Source: Streptomyces griseus (GTDB taxonomy: Bacteria > Actinomycetota > Actinomycetes > Streptomycetales > Streptomycetaceae). From it: a stretch of DNA of 64,000 nt. The DNA is taken from positions 372,001 through 436,000 of the forward strand of contig NZ_UAVD01000028.1 in the NCBI RefSeq assembly GCF_900460065.1, read 5' to 3'. A model generated the notes under the pieces. That model saw nothing but the letters and a program-made list of their open reading frames with translations. It did no database searches and was not told the DNA's origin. The position numbers were made by a program, and so were the translations under genes. Shown in pieces: positions 7,212 through 15,822 of the stretch (position 1 is its first letter; each line of letters starts with the position of its first letter).

Positions 7212-7976
7212 CTACAGCACCTTGGACAGGAACGACTTCGTCCGGTCGTGCTGGGGGTCGGTCAGCACGTCGCGCGGGTGGCCCGACTCGACCACCACGC
7301 CGTCGTCCATGAAGACCAGCGCGTCGCCCACCTCGCGGGCGAAGCCCATCTCATGGGTGACGACGATCATCGTCATGCCGTCCTCGGCGAGGCCGCGCAT
7401 GACGTCCAGGACGTCGCCGACGAGCTCCGGGTCGAGCGCGGACGTCGGCTCGTCGAAGAGCATCAGCTTCGGCTCCATCGCCAGCGCGCGGGCGATGGCC
7501 ACGCGCTGCTGCTGACCGCCCGACAGCTGGGTGGGGTAGTTCCCCGCCTTGTCGGAGAGGCCCACCCGGTCCAGCAGCTTCTCGGCGCGGGCCCGGGCCA
7601 CGGCCTTGGTCTCGCCCTTGACCTGGATCGGCGCCTCCATGACGTTCTCGATGGCCGTCATGTGCGGGAACAGGTTGAAGCGCTGGAAGACCATGCCGAT
7701 GTCCCGGCGCTGGAGCGCGACCTCGCTGTCCTTCAGCTCGTAGAGCTTGTCGCCCTTCTGCCGGTAGCCGACCAGCTCGCCGTCGACCGAGAGCCGGCCG
7801 GCGTTGATCTTCTCCAGGTGGTTGATGCACCGCAGGAAGGTCGACTTGCCGGAGCCGGACGGGCCGATCAGGCAGAACACCTCACGCGGGGCGACCTCCA
7901 GGTCGATGCCCTTGAGGATGTGGGCGGCGCCGAAGGACTTGTGGACGCCCTCGGCCTTCACCATGGGGGTGGTCAT
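7212..7976 (-). CDS. Polar amino-acid ABC transporter, ATP-binding subunit
   Basis: A 254-residue ABC ATPase of the polar amino-acid (GlnQ/GluA-like) family. Walker [10 protein letters not shown] at residues 38-46, Q-loop in [17 protein letters not shown], signature [15 protein letters not shown], Walker [15 protein letters not shown] and switch VTHEMGFA are all intact. It powers uptake through the adjacent permease. ATG at 7976 overlaps the permease stop (ATGA), which fixes the start; the frame is open much farther upstream but only as a shadow of the permease gene. Gene order from the promoter is binding protein, permease, ATPase. Substrate is probably an acidic or polar amino acid. Confidence 0.95.
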   Translation of the reverse strand: MTTPMVKAEGVHKSFGAAHILKGIDLEVAPREVFCLIGPSGSGKSTFLRCINHLEKINAGRLSVDGELVGYRQKGDKLYELKDSEVALQRRDIGMVFQRFNLFPHMTAIENVMEAPIQVKGETKAVARARAEKLLDRVGLSDKAGNYPTQLSGGQQQRVAIARALAMEPKLMLFDEPTSALDPELVGDVLDVMRGLAEDGMTMIVVTHEMGFAREVGDALVFMDDGVVVESGHPRDVLTDPQHDRTKSFLSKVL

Positions 7977-8941
7977 GCGGAGACACCTCCGGAGGGCCGG
8001 TTGCCGAACGCGGCGAGGTTGACCTTGACGCGCTGCCACGGGGTGAGCGGCAGCGAGCGCAGCGAGCCGCGGGCGAAGCGGCGCTCCAGGTAGTACTGGC
8101 CGACGCTGAACACACTGGTCATCACGATGTACCAGATGGACGCGACGAACAGCATCTCCATCACCGCGTACGACGTGGAGCCGATCTGCGAGGTGGAGCG
8201 GAGCAGTTCGTTGTACGTGACCGCGTAGACCAGCGAGGAGGTCTTCAGCATGTTGATGAACTCGTTGCCGGTCGGCGGGATGATCACCCGCAGCGCCTGC
8301 GGGAGGACCACCCGGCGCATGGTCTTGCCCTGGGTCATGCCCAGCGCGTGCGAGGCCTCGGTCTGGCCCTCGTCGACCGACTGGATGCCGGCCCGGCAGA
8401 TCTCCGCCATGTAGGCGGCCTCGTTCAGCGCGAGCCCCAGCAGGGCGCACATGAACGGGGTCATGACGTCCGTCATCTCGTCCTTGTAGATGAACGGGAT
8501 GTTCAGGACCGGGAAGATCAGCGCCAGGTTGAACCAGAGCAGCAGCTGTACGTAGACCGGGGTGCCCCGGAAGAACCAGATGTACAGCCAGGCCACCCAG
8601 CTGGTGACCGGGTTCTTCGACAGCCGCATCACGGCGAGCACGACGCCGAGGATCACGCCGAGCACCATCGCGAGGACGCTGATCAGCAGGGTGCGGCCCG
8701 CACCGGCGACGACGTTCTTGTCGAACAGCTTGTCGCCGACGGCGTGCCACTGGATGTTGCCCTGCGAGAAGGCGTACCCGAGGGCGACGAGGAGGCCGAT
8801 GACCACGACGCCGCTGATCCAGCGGCCGACATGGCGGACCGGAATGGCCTTGATGTTCTCCGGGGCCGGGGTGGCGCCCTTGGAGACGGACACCGGGCCG
8901 GCCGGTGAACCGGCGGGTGTCCTGTCGAACTTGTCAGTCAT
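7973..8941 (-). CDS. Polar amino-acid ABC transporter, permease subunit
   Basis: A 322-residue integral membrane permease of the HisMQ/GlnP family. It has a ~35-residue cytoplasmic N-terminal extension, a first membrane helix ([17 protein letters not shown]), then the conserved core beginning [20 protein letters not shown]. The EAA loop is [29 protein letters not shown], described here by its key residues EASHALGM and LPQALR, which docks on the ATPase. Only one permease gene is present, so the channel is probably a homodimer. Coupled by ATGA to the ATPase gene and 28 bases downstream of the binding-protein gene. Confidence 0.94.
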   Translation of the reverse strand: MTDKFDRTPAGSPAGPVSVSKGATPAPENIKAIPVRHVGRWISGVVVIGLLVALGYAFSQGNIQWHAVGDKLFDKNVVAGAGRTLLISVLAMVLGVILGVVLAVMRLSKNPVTSWVAWLYIWFFRGTPVYVQLLLWFNLALIFPVLNIPFIYKDEMTDVMTPFMCALLGLALNEAAYMAEICRAGIQSVDEGQTEASHALGMTQGKTMRRVVLPQALRVIIPPTGNEFINMLKTSSLVYAVTYNELLRSTSQIGSTSYAVMEMLFVASIWYIVMTSVFSVGQYYLERRFARGSLRSLPLTPWQRVKVNLAAFGNRPSGGVSA

Positions 8942-8969
8942 GGTGACTGCCCTTCAGTGAAGCGTCCGG

Positions 8970-9932
8970 TCACTTGCCGCCGTTGATGGCGGCCTTGTCG
9001 ATCGCTCCCGTACCGGCGCCCCACTTGTCGAGGACCTTCTGGTACGAACCGTCGGCGATGATCGCGTCGACGGCCTCCTTCAGGGCGTCGCGCAGCCCGG
9101 TGTTGTCCTTCTTGACGGCGATGCCGAACGGGCCGGCGTCGACCTGCTCGCCCACGACCTCGAAGGCCTTGCCGCCGTCGGCCTTGCGGGCCAGGTCCAC
9201 CGCGACCGGGTAGTCGTTGACACCGGCGACCGAACCGCCGGACTTCACGCGGGTCTGCGCCTCGGTGTCGTTCTCGAACGACTCGATCTTGATGGCCTTC
9301 TCGCCGCCGTCCGTACAGGCCTTCGACTGCTTCTTGAGGGCCTCCTCGTACGTGGTGCCGCGCTGCACCGCGGCCGGCTTCCCGCACAGGTCCTCGATGG
9401 ACTTGATGTTCTGCGGGTTGCCCTTCTTCGTGTACACGGCGGTGCCGGCGAGGAAGTAGTCGACGAAGTCGACGCCCTCGCCCAGCTTCTTGCCGGAGTC
9501 GTCCAGGCCCTCCTGGCGCTGCTTGTTGTCCGTGATCGACGACATCGCGATGTCGTGACGCCCGCTGTTCAGGGCGGTGATCAGGCCGTCGAAGGAGCCG
9601 GAGGTGAACTCGAACCTCACCCCGAGCTGCTTTCCGAGAGCCTCCGCGATGTCGGGGTCGACACCCACGATCTTTCCGTTCTCCACGGACTCCATCGGGG
9701 CGTATTCGGCATTCGTGCCGACCTTGATCACACCGGACTTCTGGTACTTCTCCGGCAGCTTCGAGAAGAGCGGAGCGCCGCTCTTGGTCTCCTTGCCGCT
9801 GCCGCTCTCCTGGGAGGAGCTGTCTGTCTGGTCGCCACAGGCGGTGAGCAGCAAGGTGCCGGCGACCGCGATGGCGCCGATCGCCGCAATCCGGGACTTC
9901 GCGGTCGTACGACGCGTGGTGCTTGCGGTCAT
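8970..9932 (-). CDS. Polar amino-acid ABC transporter, substrate-binding lipoprotein
   Basis: A 320-residue lipoprotein: Arg/Lys-rich start, hydrophobic segment and lipobox LLTACG with the lipidated Cys32. After a Ser/Glu/Gly linker comes the bacterial periplasmic-binding-protein family 3 fold, with GVIKVGTNAEYAPME, GVDPDIAEALGKQLG and the GSFDGLITALNSGRHDIAMSSI region (key residues GLITAL and D in HDIAMS). These fit glutamate/glutamine-type binding proteins, but the exact amino acid is not settled. GGAGG lies upstream of ATG at 9932. First gene of the transporter operon, reading away from the malic enzyme gene. Confidence 0.93.
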   Translation of the reverse strand: MTASTTRRTTAKSRIAAIGAIAVAGTLLLTACGDQTDSSSQESGSGKETKSGAPLFSKLPEKYQKSGVIKVGTNAEYAPMESVENGKIVGVDPDIAEALGKQLGVRFEFTSGSFDGLITALNSGRHDIAMSSITDNKQRQEGLDDSGKKLGEGVDFVDYFLAGTAVYTKKGNPQNIKSIEDLCGKPAAVQRGTTYEEALKKQSKACTDGGEKAIKIESFENDTEAQTRVKSGGSVAGVNDYPVAVDLARKADGGKAFEVVGEQVDAGPFGIAVKKDNTGLRDALKEAVDAIIADGSYQKVLDKWGAGTGAIDKAAINGGK

Positions 9933-10457
9933 GTCGGGATCCTCCGGCAGGTGAGGGTGTGGTGCTGGTGGGCGGCTTGGCACGCACCTTCGAGTGTCGC
10001 CACCTTGTGTGATGACGGCATCCTGCCATTTGGACTGGCCCATTCAGGGGTCCGGTCATGTCAAAATCGGATAACGGGCGACCCCCGAACATCAACGGCC
10101 GGTGCGCGAGAACCGGACCATCTGTGGGGATTCATTCCCCCCGCCGGAGAATCTTCGGCGTGTCTCGACCGGTGGACGGCATTTATGCCGGTTTGCCGAC
10201 TTGTCCAGATATTCGACTATGAGTCACGTCACCGCGTCGATATGGACTCGTCCGTAACATCGTTCGTCCGGTAAGAAAGACGTTTACACCCCTCATCCGG
10301 GGCTCAGGGCGCGTGTGCGGCGCGCCCGCGCGTACGTACCACCTCCCTGCCGGAGCGGGCCAACCGCTCGGTGCGGGGCGCGTACGCGGTGCCCGCCCAC
10401 CCCTCCTCAACCAGGAGTGGCCACCCTCAAACGATGAATACCTAAGGGGTCAACACC
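9933..10457. promoter_or_regulatory. 525-base divergent intergenic region
   Basis: No gene is evident. It carries the promoters of the amino-acid transporter operon (minus) and the malic enzyme gene (plus). A TTGACA sequence on the minus strand (about 10059-10064) could be a -35 element for the transporter. A perfect inverted repeat CGGCATTTATGCCG lies at 10177-10190 and a weaker one, CGCCG..CGGCG, around 10142-10160. The A+T content is higher than in flanking genes. No GlnR box is evident to me. Confidence 0.5.
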
Positions 10458-11699
10458 ATGGCAGCGGAGATCGTCAATCCTCGCAGCGACAGCAGCATCG
10501 ACAGTGGCATCCAGCGCACGGGCGCGGCGGACACCGGGGCCGACGAGCCCTTCGATCCGGCCTTCGCCCTTCACCGGGGCGGGAAGATGGCCGTGCAGGC
10601 CACCGTCCCGATCCGGGACAAGGACGACCTTTCCCTGGCCTACACGCCCGGCGTGGCGAAAGTGTGCAGCGCCATCGCCGACAACCCCGAGCTCGTCCAC
10701 GACTACACCTGGAAGTCCCAGGTCGTGGCCGTCGTGACGGACGGCACCGCCGTGCTCGGCCTCGGCGACATCGGGCCCGAGGCGTCCCTCCCGGTCATGG
10801 AGGGCAAGGCCATCCTCTTCAAGCAGTTCGGCGGGGTCGACGCCGTCCCGATCGCGCTCGCGACCACCGACGCCGACGAGATCGTCGACACCGTCGTCCG
10901 GCTCGCCCCCTCCTTCGGCGGGGTCAACCTGGAGGACATCTCGGCGCCCCGGTGCTTCGAGATCGAGCGCAAGCTCCAGGAGCGGCTGGACATCCCGGTC
11001 TTCCACGACGACCAGCACGGTACGGCCGTCGTCACCCTCGCCGCCCTGCGCAACGCGGCGAAGCTCTCCGGGCGGACGCTCGGCGACCTGCGCGGCGTCA
11101 TCTCCGGCGCGGGCGCTGCGGGCGTGGCCATCGCCAAGTTCCTGCTGGAGGCGGGGATCGGCGACATCGCGGTGGCCGACCGCAAGGGCATCGTCAGCCG
11201 CGACCGCGACGACCTCACCGAGGTCAAGCGCGAACTGGCCGAGCTGACCAACCGGGCGGGCCTCTCCGGTTCGCTGGAGCAGGCGCTCGCCGGCGCGGAC
11301 GTCTTCATCGGCGTCTCCGGCGGTACGGTCCCGGAGGCGGCGGTGGCCTCCATGGCCCCCGGCGCGTACGTCTTCGCGATGGCCAACCCGAACCCGGAGG
11401 TCCACCCGGACGTCGCGCACAAGTACGCGGCGGTCGTGGCGACCGGTCGTTCGGACTTCCCGAACCAGATCAACAACGTGCTGGCGTTCCCGGGCATCTT
11501 CGCCGGCGCGCTCCAGGTCCGGGCCTCCCGGATCACCGAGGGCATGAAGATCGCCGCGGCGAACGCGCTGGCCGACGTGGTCGGCGACGAGCTGGCGGCG
11601 GACTACGTGATCCCGTCCCCGTTCGACGAGCGGGTCGCGCCTGCCGTCACGGCGGCTGTCGCCGCGGCGGCGCGGGCGGAGGGCGTGGCCCGGCGCTGA
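10458..11699 (+). CDS. Malic enzyme
   Basis: A 413-residue malic enzyme, which oxidatively decarboxylates malate to pyruvate with reduction of NAD or NADP. Seen: the substrate region LSLAYTPGVAKVC around residues 59-70 with the catalytic Tyr62, GLGDIGPEA at 101-109, the catalytic Lys region MEGKAILFKQFGG (Lys117), the metal-binding HDDQHGTA near 178, and the Rossmann motif GAGAAGVA. It is the short bacterial form without the phosphotransacetylase-like C-terminal domain. Coenzyme preference cannot be read with certainty; S. coelicolor has both an NAD and an NADP enzyme. A 30-40 residue Asp/Ser/Thr-rich N-terminal leader precedes the catalytic domain. A perfect terminator follows. Confidence 0.95.
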   Translation: MAAEIVNPRSDSSIDSGIQRTGAADTGADEPFDPAFALHRGGKMAVQATVPIRDKDDLSLAYTPGVAKVCSAIADNPELVHDYTWKSQVVAVVTDGTAVLGLGDIGPEASLPVMEGKAILFKQFGGVDAVPIALATTDADEIVDTVVRLAPSFGGVNLEDISAPRCFEIERKLQERLDIPVFHDDQHGTAVVTLAALRNAAKLSGRTLGDLRGVISGAGAAGVAIAKFLLEAGIGDIAVADRKGIVSRDRDDLTEVKRELAELTNRAGLSGSLEQALAGADVFIGVSGGTVPEAAVASMAPGAYVFAMANPNPEVHPDVAHKYAAVVATGRSDFPNQINNVLAFPGIFAGALQVRASRITEGMKIAAANALADVVGDELAADYVIPSPFDERVAPAVTAAVAAAARAEGVARR

Positions 11700-11723
11700 G
11701 GTCGTTGTCGAGCGGAGCTTGAT

Positions 11724-11755
11724 GGGCGGGGCCCGTACTCGTACGGGCCCCGCCC
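11724..11755 (+). terminator. Perfect-stem terminator after malic enzyme gene
   Basis: GGGCGGGGCCCGTAC and GTACGGGCCCCGCCC pair over 15 bases around a 2-base turn (in practice a 4-base loop), 25 bases after the malic enzyme stop. Confidence 0.85.
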
Positions 11756-11824
11756 GCGCGTTTCCGCCTTGCGGCGATCACCCCAGGCCCCGCGGGGGCT
11801 CCATGGTGCGGGCCCACCCCGGTT

Positions 11825-11839
11825 GGTGTGCGTCACACC
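11825..11839. promoter_or_regulatory. Perfect inverted repeat upstream of MDR reductase gene
   Basis: GGTGTG-CGT-CACACC, 6-base perfect arms, about 45 bases before the dehydrogenase start. It could be an operator overlapping the promoter. It resembles a Crp-like GTG..CAC pattern but the spacing is not the Streptomyces Crp consensus, so the binding protein is unknown. Confidence 0.35.
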
Positions 11840-11883
11840 CCAAGGCGGTTACGTGCACGCCCCGCCCCGCCTATCGTCGAGCC

Positions 11884-12846
11884 ATGTTCGCCGCCTACGC
11901 AGCCCGCATCGATCCCGACCAGCCCCTCACCGGCCTGGAGCTGGGCGATCGCCCGGCCCCCGAGGCGCGTCCCGGGTGGAGCACCGTCACCGTCCGGGCC
12001 GCCTCCCTCAACCACCACGACCTCTGGTCCCTGCGGGGCGTGGGCCTCTCGCAGGACCGGCTGCCGATGATCCTCGGCTGCGACGCGGCCGGCGTCGACC
12101 AGGACGGCAACGAGGTCGTCCTGCACTCCGTCATCGGGCAGTCCGGGCACGGCGTCGGGCCCGACGAGCCGCGCTCCATCCTCACCGAGCGCTACCAGGG
12201 CACCTTCGCCGAGCAGGTCACCGTCCCCACCTGGAACGTCCTGCCCAAGCCGAAGGAACTCAGCTTCGCCGAGGCGGCCTGTCTGCCGACCGCCTGGCTC
12301 ACCGCCTACCGGATGCTGTTCACCAACGCCGGGGTGCGGCCCGGCGATTCCGTGCTCGTCCAGGGCGCCGGCGGCGGGGTCGCCACCGCCGCGATCGTCC
12401 TCGGCAAGGCCGCCGGGCTGCGGGTCTTCGCCACCAGCCGGGACAAGGCCAAGCGCGAGCGGGCGGTCGAACTCGGCGCGCTGGAGGCGTACGAGCCCGG
12501 CGCCCGGCTTCCGCAGCGGGTGGACGCCGTCATCGAGACCGTGGGGGCCGCCACCTGGTCCCACTCCGTCAAGTCGCTGCGGCCCGGCGGGACCCTCGTC
12601 ATCTCCGGGGCCACCAGCGGCGACCGGCCCGCCCACGCCGAGCTGACCCGGATCTTCTTCCTGGAGCTGAAGGTCGTCGGCTCCACCATGGGGTCCAGGG
12701 ACGAGCTGGAGGACCTGCTCGCGTTCTGCGCGACCACCGGGGTGCGCCCGGTCATCGACGAGGTGCTGCCGCTGGACCGGGCCCGGGAGGGGTTCCGGCG
12801 GCTGGAGTCGGGTGACCTGTTCGGGAAGATCGTGCTCACTCCCTAG
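11884..12846 (+). CDS. Zinc-less MDR-family oxidoreductase, quinone-oxidoreductase-like
   Basis: A 320-residue medium-chain dehydrogenase/reductase. It starts in the GroES-like domain (SLNHHDLWSLRG, ILGCDAAGVD) and continues into an NAD(P)-binding Rossmann domain with VLVQGAGGGVATAAI. The Cys cluster that binds structural zinc in alcohol dehydrogenases is absent, placing it nearer the quinone oxidoreductase/zeta-crystallin group. Substrate unknown. The ATG at 11884 fits the family's start; no Shine-Dalgarno sequence precedes it, while a TATCGT lies 7 bases upstream, so the transcript may be leaderless. Single-gene unit between two promoters. Confidence 0.85.
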   Translation: MFAAYAARIDPDQPLTGLELGDRPAPEARPGWSTVTVRAASLNHHDLWSLRGVGLSQDRLPMILGCDAAGVDQDGNEVVLHSVIGQSGHGVGPDEPRSILTERYQGTFAEQVTVPTWNVLPKPKELSFAEAACLPTAWLTAYRMLFTNAGVRPGDSVLVQGAGGGVATAAIVLGKAAGLRVFATSRDKAKRERAVELGALEAYEPGARLPQRVDAVIETVGAATWSHSVKSLRPGGTLVISGATSGDRPAHAELTRIFFLELKVVGSTMGSRDELEDLLAFCATTGVRPVIDEVLPLDRAREGFRRLESGDLFGKIVLTP

Positions 12847-12904
12847 GACCGACGGGAACTTCTCCGTTCCGCATACTTGAACAAGTCTCAGCTTTGCTGG
12901 TGAG

Positions 12905-14377
12905 ATGCCGCCCATGCGAATGGGCAGAGCACTCATGGCAGTTGTCGTCGCGTCCGTGCTCGCGGCGGGGGCCCTCGCCCCCGCCGCCTCGGCGCGCCCC
13001 GCACCCGTCTCCCCCTCCTCGGCCTCGTCCCCGTCCCCGTACGAACGCGCCATCCCGCCCCTCACCGACGACCGCGGGCGCACCCTCACCCTGCGCGGCT
13101 GGAACGTCGAGGACAAGGCGAACCGCGGCGAGGACGCCCTCAGCGCCATCACCGAACGGCACTTCCGCGACCTGCGGGCCCGCGGCTTCAACTTCGCCCG
13201 GCTGCTGGTCTTCTGGGACGACCTGGAGCCCCGGCGCGGCCAGTACAGCGCGCGCTACCTCGCCAGGATCGAGCGCATCCTGGACTGGGCGCACCAGCAC
13301 CGCGTCCACGTCCTCATCGACGCCCACCAGGACGTCTTCGGGCCCGCGTTCGGCCACCGGGGCATCCCGGAATGGGCCACCAGGACCGACGGGCTGCCGT
13401 TCACCCCGAACCCCGACGACTGGTTCTCCGAGTATTTCCAGCCCGCCGTGCAGCGGGCCTTCACCCACCTCTACGAGGACCCCGACCTCCAGCGCGCCCA
13501 GGCCGCCATGTGGCAGGTCCTCGCCGACCGTTTCGGCCGCCACCCCGCCGTCATCGGCTACGACCTCATCAACGAGCCCATGGGGGAGCTGAAGGAGGGC
13601 GAGGACCTGCCGGCCGCCGCCCGCCGCATCGAGGCCGAGCACCTCACGCCCCTGTACAACCGGCTCGCCCGGGCCGTCCGGGCGAAGGACCGTACCACCT
13701 GGATCTTCGTCGAGCCGACCCCCATCGTCGGGGAGGGCGTCCCCACCGGGCTGGGGCGCATCGAGGACCGGCGGACCGTGTACGCCCCGCACTTCTACAA
13801 CACCGCCATGGAGGCGGGCGCGGACTACGATCCCTCGGCCGGCTGGATCGAGGCGTACGAGGCCGCCATCACCGCCTACCCGGCCCGCCACCGGATGCCC
13901 GTGGTCGTGGGGGAGTGGGGGCCGCTCAACAACGCCCTTCCCAACATGGGCCGCTTCTACCGCGAGGCCGTCGACTCCCTGAACCGCTACAGCTCCGGCT
14001 GGGCGGGATACGTCTGGTGCTACGGCGGCGGCTACTGCGCCGTCGACGCGCAGGGCCGCTTCCGTACGAACAAGGAGCGGACGGCCACCCCGTACGCCCC
14101 GGCCGTCGCGGGGGCCGTCCGATCCGAGGCGTACGACGCGGACACCCGCTCCTACCGCCTCGCCTACCGTGCCGCCGCCCGCCCCGGGGCGACGGAGCTG
14201 TCCCTCCCGCCGTCGCCCCGGGGCTGGCGTGTCTCCGTCACCGGCCCGGCGCTGGTCACCGGCGGCCCCGGCGCGCCGTCGCGCGGCGGATGGCCGGTCG
14301 TACGGGCGTGGCCCGGGAGCGAGGTGGTGGTGACCGTGCGGGAGGGTGGCCCGTATGGACGAACTGACCACCCCTGA
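12905..14377 (+). CDS. Secreted GH5 glycosidase, endoglycoceramidase-like
   Basis: A 490-residue protein with a signal peptide (hydrophobic core 10-27, AxA cleavage near residue 30). The catalytic (beta/alpha)8 domain shows the GH5 hallmarks: TLRGWNVEDK near the start, IDAHQDVFG, the acid/base Glu224 in YDLINEPMG and the nucleophile Glu337 in VVVGEWGP. The pattern matches the endoglycoceramidase branch, which cuts the bond between the sugar chain and ceramide of glycolipids, although other beta-glucosidic substrates are possible. The last ~90 residues form a small beta-rich domain as in that branch. ATG at 12905 follows GGTGAG closely; ATG at 12914 is the alternative. Its end overlaps the acetyltransferase gene by 23 bases. 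Confidence 0.88.
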   Translation: MPPMRMGRALMAVVVASVLAAGALAPAASARPAPVSPSSASSPSPYERAIPPLTDDRGRTLTLRGWNVEDKANRGEDALSAITERHFRDLRARGFNFARLLVFWDDLEPRRGQYSARYLARIERILDWAHQHRVHVLIDAHQDVFGPAFGHRGIPEWATRTDGLPFTPNPDDWFSEYFQPAVQRAFTHLYEDPDLQRAQAAMWQVLADRFGRHPAVIGYDLINEPMGELKEGEDLPAAARRIEAEHLTPLYNRLARAVRAKDRTTWIFVEPTPIVGEGVPTGLGRIEDRRTVYAPHFYNTAMEAGADYDPSAGWIEAYEAAITAYPARHRMPVVVGEWGPLNNALPNMGRFYREAVDSLNRYSSGWAGYVWCYGGGYCAVDAQGRFRTNKERTATPYAPAVAGAVRSEAYDADTRSYRLAYRAAARPGATELSLPPSPRGWRVSVTGPALVTGGPGAPSRGGWPVVRAWPGSEVVVTVREGGPYGRTDHP

Positions 14378-14894
14378 AGGGTTCCTGCTGCGCCCCTGGG
14401 AGGCCGCCGACGTCTCGGCGGTGCTCCGCGCCTTCGCCCCGGCCGAGATGGACCGGCAGACGGACCGCCCGGTGTCCGACCGGCCCGGGGCGCTGGCCTG
14501 GATCGCGGACCGCACGCGTGAACGAGGGGCGCGCACCGGCTACTCCTGGGCGGTCGCGGGGGAGGACGGTGTCGCCCTCGGCTGTGTCGCGGTCGGCGCC
14601 GTCAACCTCGCCCACGGCACCGGCTGGGTCTCCTACTGGACCACGGAGGAGGCGCGCGGCCGGGGTGTCGCCCCGGCCGGTGTGCGGGCGTTGGCGCGCT
14701 GGGCCTTCGACGAGCTCGGGCTGTACCGGCTGGAGCTGGGCCACCGCACCGACAACCCGGCCTCCTGCCGGGTCGCGACCCGGTGCGGATTCGTTCCCGA
14801 GGGCGTCGAGCGGGCCAAGCTGCGCTATGGCGACGTCCGGTACGACGTCGAGCGGCATGCCCGCCTGGCCGACGATGATGTCAACTTTGATTGA
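14355..14894 (+). CDS. GNAT-family N-acetyltransferase
   Basis: A 179-residue acetyltransferase of the RimJ/RimL type. It shows the LRPWEAADVSAVLRAF opening, WVSYWTTEEARGRGVAPAGV with the acetyl-CoA loop (EARGRGVA), and RLELGHRTDNPASCRVATRCGFVPEGVERA, given here by its key part DNPASCRVATRCGF, typical for enzymes that acetylate protein N-termini or small amines. The substrate is unknown. ATG at 14355 was chosen over GTG at 14346 because GGGAGGG sits about 8 bases before it. Translationally linked to the GH5 gene by overlap. Its stop codon lies inside the first TGTCAA operator-like site of the next gene. Confidence 0.88.
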   Translation: MDELTTPEGFLLRPWEAADVSAVLRAFAPAEMDRQTDRPVSDRPGALAWIADRTRERGARTGYSWAVAGEDGVALGCVAVGAVNLAHGTGWVSYWTTEEARGRGVAPAGVRALARWAFDELGLYRLELGHRTDNPASCRVATRCGFVPEGVERAKLRYGDVRYDVERHARLADDDVNFD

Positions 14895-14923
14895 CGAGGA
14901 GGTTATGTCAATGTAGGTTGACA
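14879..14923. promoter_or_regulatory. Two TGTCAA-N6-TTGAC inverted repeats before the HTH gene
   Basis: Site 1 is TGTCAA-CTTTGA-TTGACG (14879-14896, one mismatch at the outer base); site 2 is TGTCAA-TGTAGG-TTGACA (14906-14923, perfect). Their centres are 27 bases apart. Site 2 ends 2 bases before the ATG of the HTH gene. The arrangement strongly suggests autoregulation by the HTH protein. TTGAC also resembles a -35 hexamer, so the sites may overlap a promoter. Confidence 0.6.
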
Positions 14924-14925
14924 CC

Positions 14926-15135
14926 ATGACCGAAGCAACGGATCTGGCCGCACGTGCCGGTGACCGCGACCCGCGCGTCGGGCTGCGGGCGGTGGCCGCG
15001 CTGCGGCGGCTGCTGGAGCAGCTCGAAGCCGTACAAGTCAGAAGTGCCCGCGTCCAGGGCTGGTCGTGGCAGGAGATCGCCGCCGAGCTGGGCGTCAGCA
15101 GGCAGGCCGTGCACAAGAAGTACGGGAGGCGTTGA
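14926..15135 (+). CDS. Small helix-turn-helix protein
   Basis: A 69-residue protein: a helical N-terminus (LAARAGDRDPRVGLRAVAALRRLLEQLEAVQV) recorded here by its ends, then a helix-turn-helix QGWSWQEIAAELGVSRQAVHKKYG that matches the sigma-70 region 4/AsnC-like type. It is likely a DNA-binding autoregulator. No ribosome site lies at normal distance from ATG 14926; a GAGGAGG occurs 23 bases upstream, followed by a tiny frame ATG-TCA-ATG-TAG at 14905-14916, so translation may be leaderless or reinitiated. Its stop overlaps the Clp N-domain gene by one base (TGATG), so the two form one functional unit. Confidence 0.85.
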   Translation: MTEATDLAARAGDRDPRVGLRAVAALRRLLEQLEAVQVRSARVQGWSWQEIAAELGVSRQAVHKKYGRR

Positions 15136-15716
15136 TGTTCGAGCGATTCACCCGAGGGGCCCGCGCCACCGTGAAGGGCGCGGTGGCCCGGGCCGAGCGC
15201 GTCGGAGCCGACTCGGTGACCGAGGAACACCTGCTGTACGCCCTGCTGGAACAGGAGGGCGGCCGGGCCGCGTTCGCCGCCACCGCGCTCGGCCTCCCCG
15301 ACCGCCGCGCCTCCCTGGACGCCGCCTTCGCCGAGGCCCGCCGCCGCGGTGGCCTGACCAAGGCCGACACCGACGCCCTCGCCGACATCGGGATCGACAT
15401 CGGCGCGATCGTCTCCCGGGTCGAATCGGCCCACGGCGAGGGAGCCCTGGCCGCCGACCGGGGTGGCCGCCGGTGGTGGTCGGGGCACCGTGCGTTCACC
15501 CCGGGCGCGAAGGCCGTCCTGGAGAACTCCCTGCGGGTCGCCCTGGGGCGCGGCGACCGCTTCATTGGCGAGGAACACCTGCTCCTCGCCCTCACGGCGA
15601 AGCCCGGAGTCGTCGCCGACGTCCTCGCCGAGCACGGCGCGACCTACGCGACCGTGCACCGCGCGCTGTACGGCCCCGACGCCGACGGGGGGCAGGGACA
15701 CGCGAAGGCCGGGTGA
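15135..15716 (+). CDS. Stand-alone Clp N-domain protein
   Basis: A 193-residue protein made of two Clp amino-terminal repeats: FERFTRGARATVKGAVARAERVG...TEEHLLYALLEQEGG in the first half and FTPGAKAVLENSLRVALGRGDRFIGEEHLLLALTAKPG in the second, quoted here by their landmarks TEEHLLYALL and GEEHLLLALT. It has no AAA+ ATPase modules, so it cannot be an unfoldase. Such proteins may act as adaptors, decoys or substrate sensors for ClpC/ClpA-type chaperones, or as a ligand-binding partner of the HTH protein. Start ATG 15135 overlaps the preceding stop and has GGGAGG upstream. Function unproven. Confidence 0.88.
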   Translation: MFERFTRGARATVKGAVARAERVGADSVTEEHLLYALLEQEGGRAAFAATALGLPDRRASLDAAFAEARRRGGLTKADTDALADIGIDIGAIVSRVESAHGEGALAADRGGRRWWSGHRAFTPGAKAVLENSLRVALGRGDRFIGEEHLLLALTAKPGVVADVLAEHGATYATVHRALYGPDADGGQGHAKAG

Positions 15717-15762
15717 ACCGGGTGCGCCGAACGGGGCCCGAGCAGGCGAGCAGGGGCCCGGA

Positions 15763-15806
15763 GGGGGCGGGGCGGTCGTCCGGCGTCGGACGACCGCCCC
15801 GCCCCC
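15763..15806. terminator. Perfect 20-base-stem terminator between convergent genes
   Basis: Arms 15763-15782 and 15787-15806 pair perfectly (core GGGGCGGTCGTCCG) around GCGT. It separates the Clp N-domain gene from the convergent PadR gene and can terminate both. Confidence 0.9.
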
Positions 15807-15822
15807 GCGGAGCCGAGCCGGC

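Noticed and set aside
9933-10457. Possible riboswitch or GlnR-controlled leader
   Set aside because: I found no recognisable riboswitch core and no GlnR box; only short palindromes.
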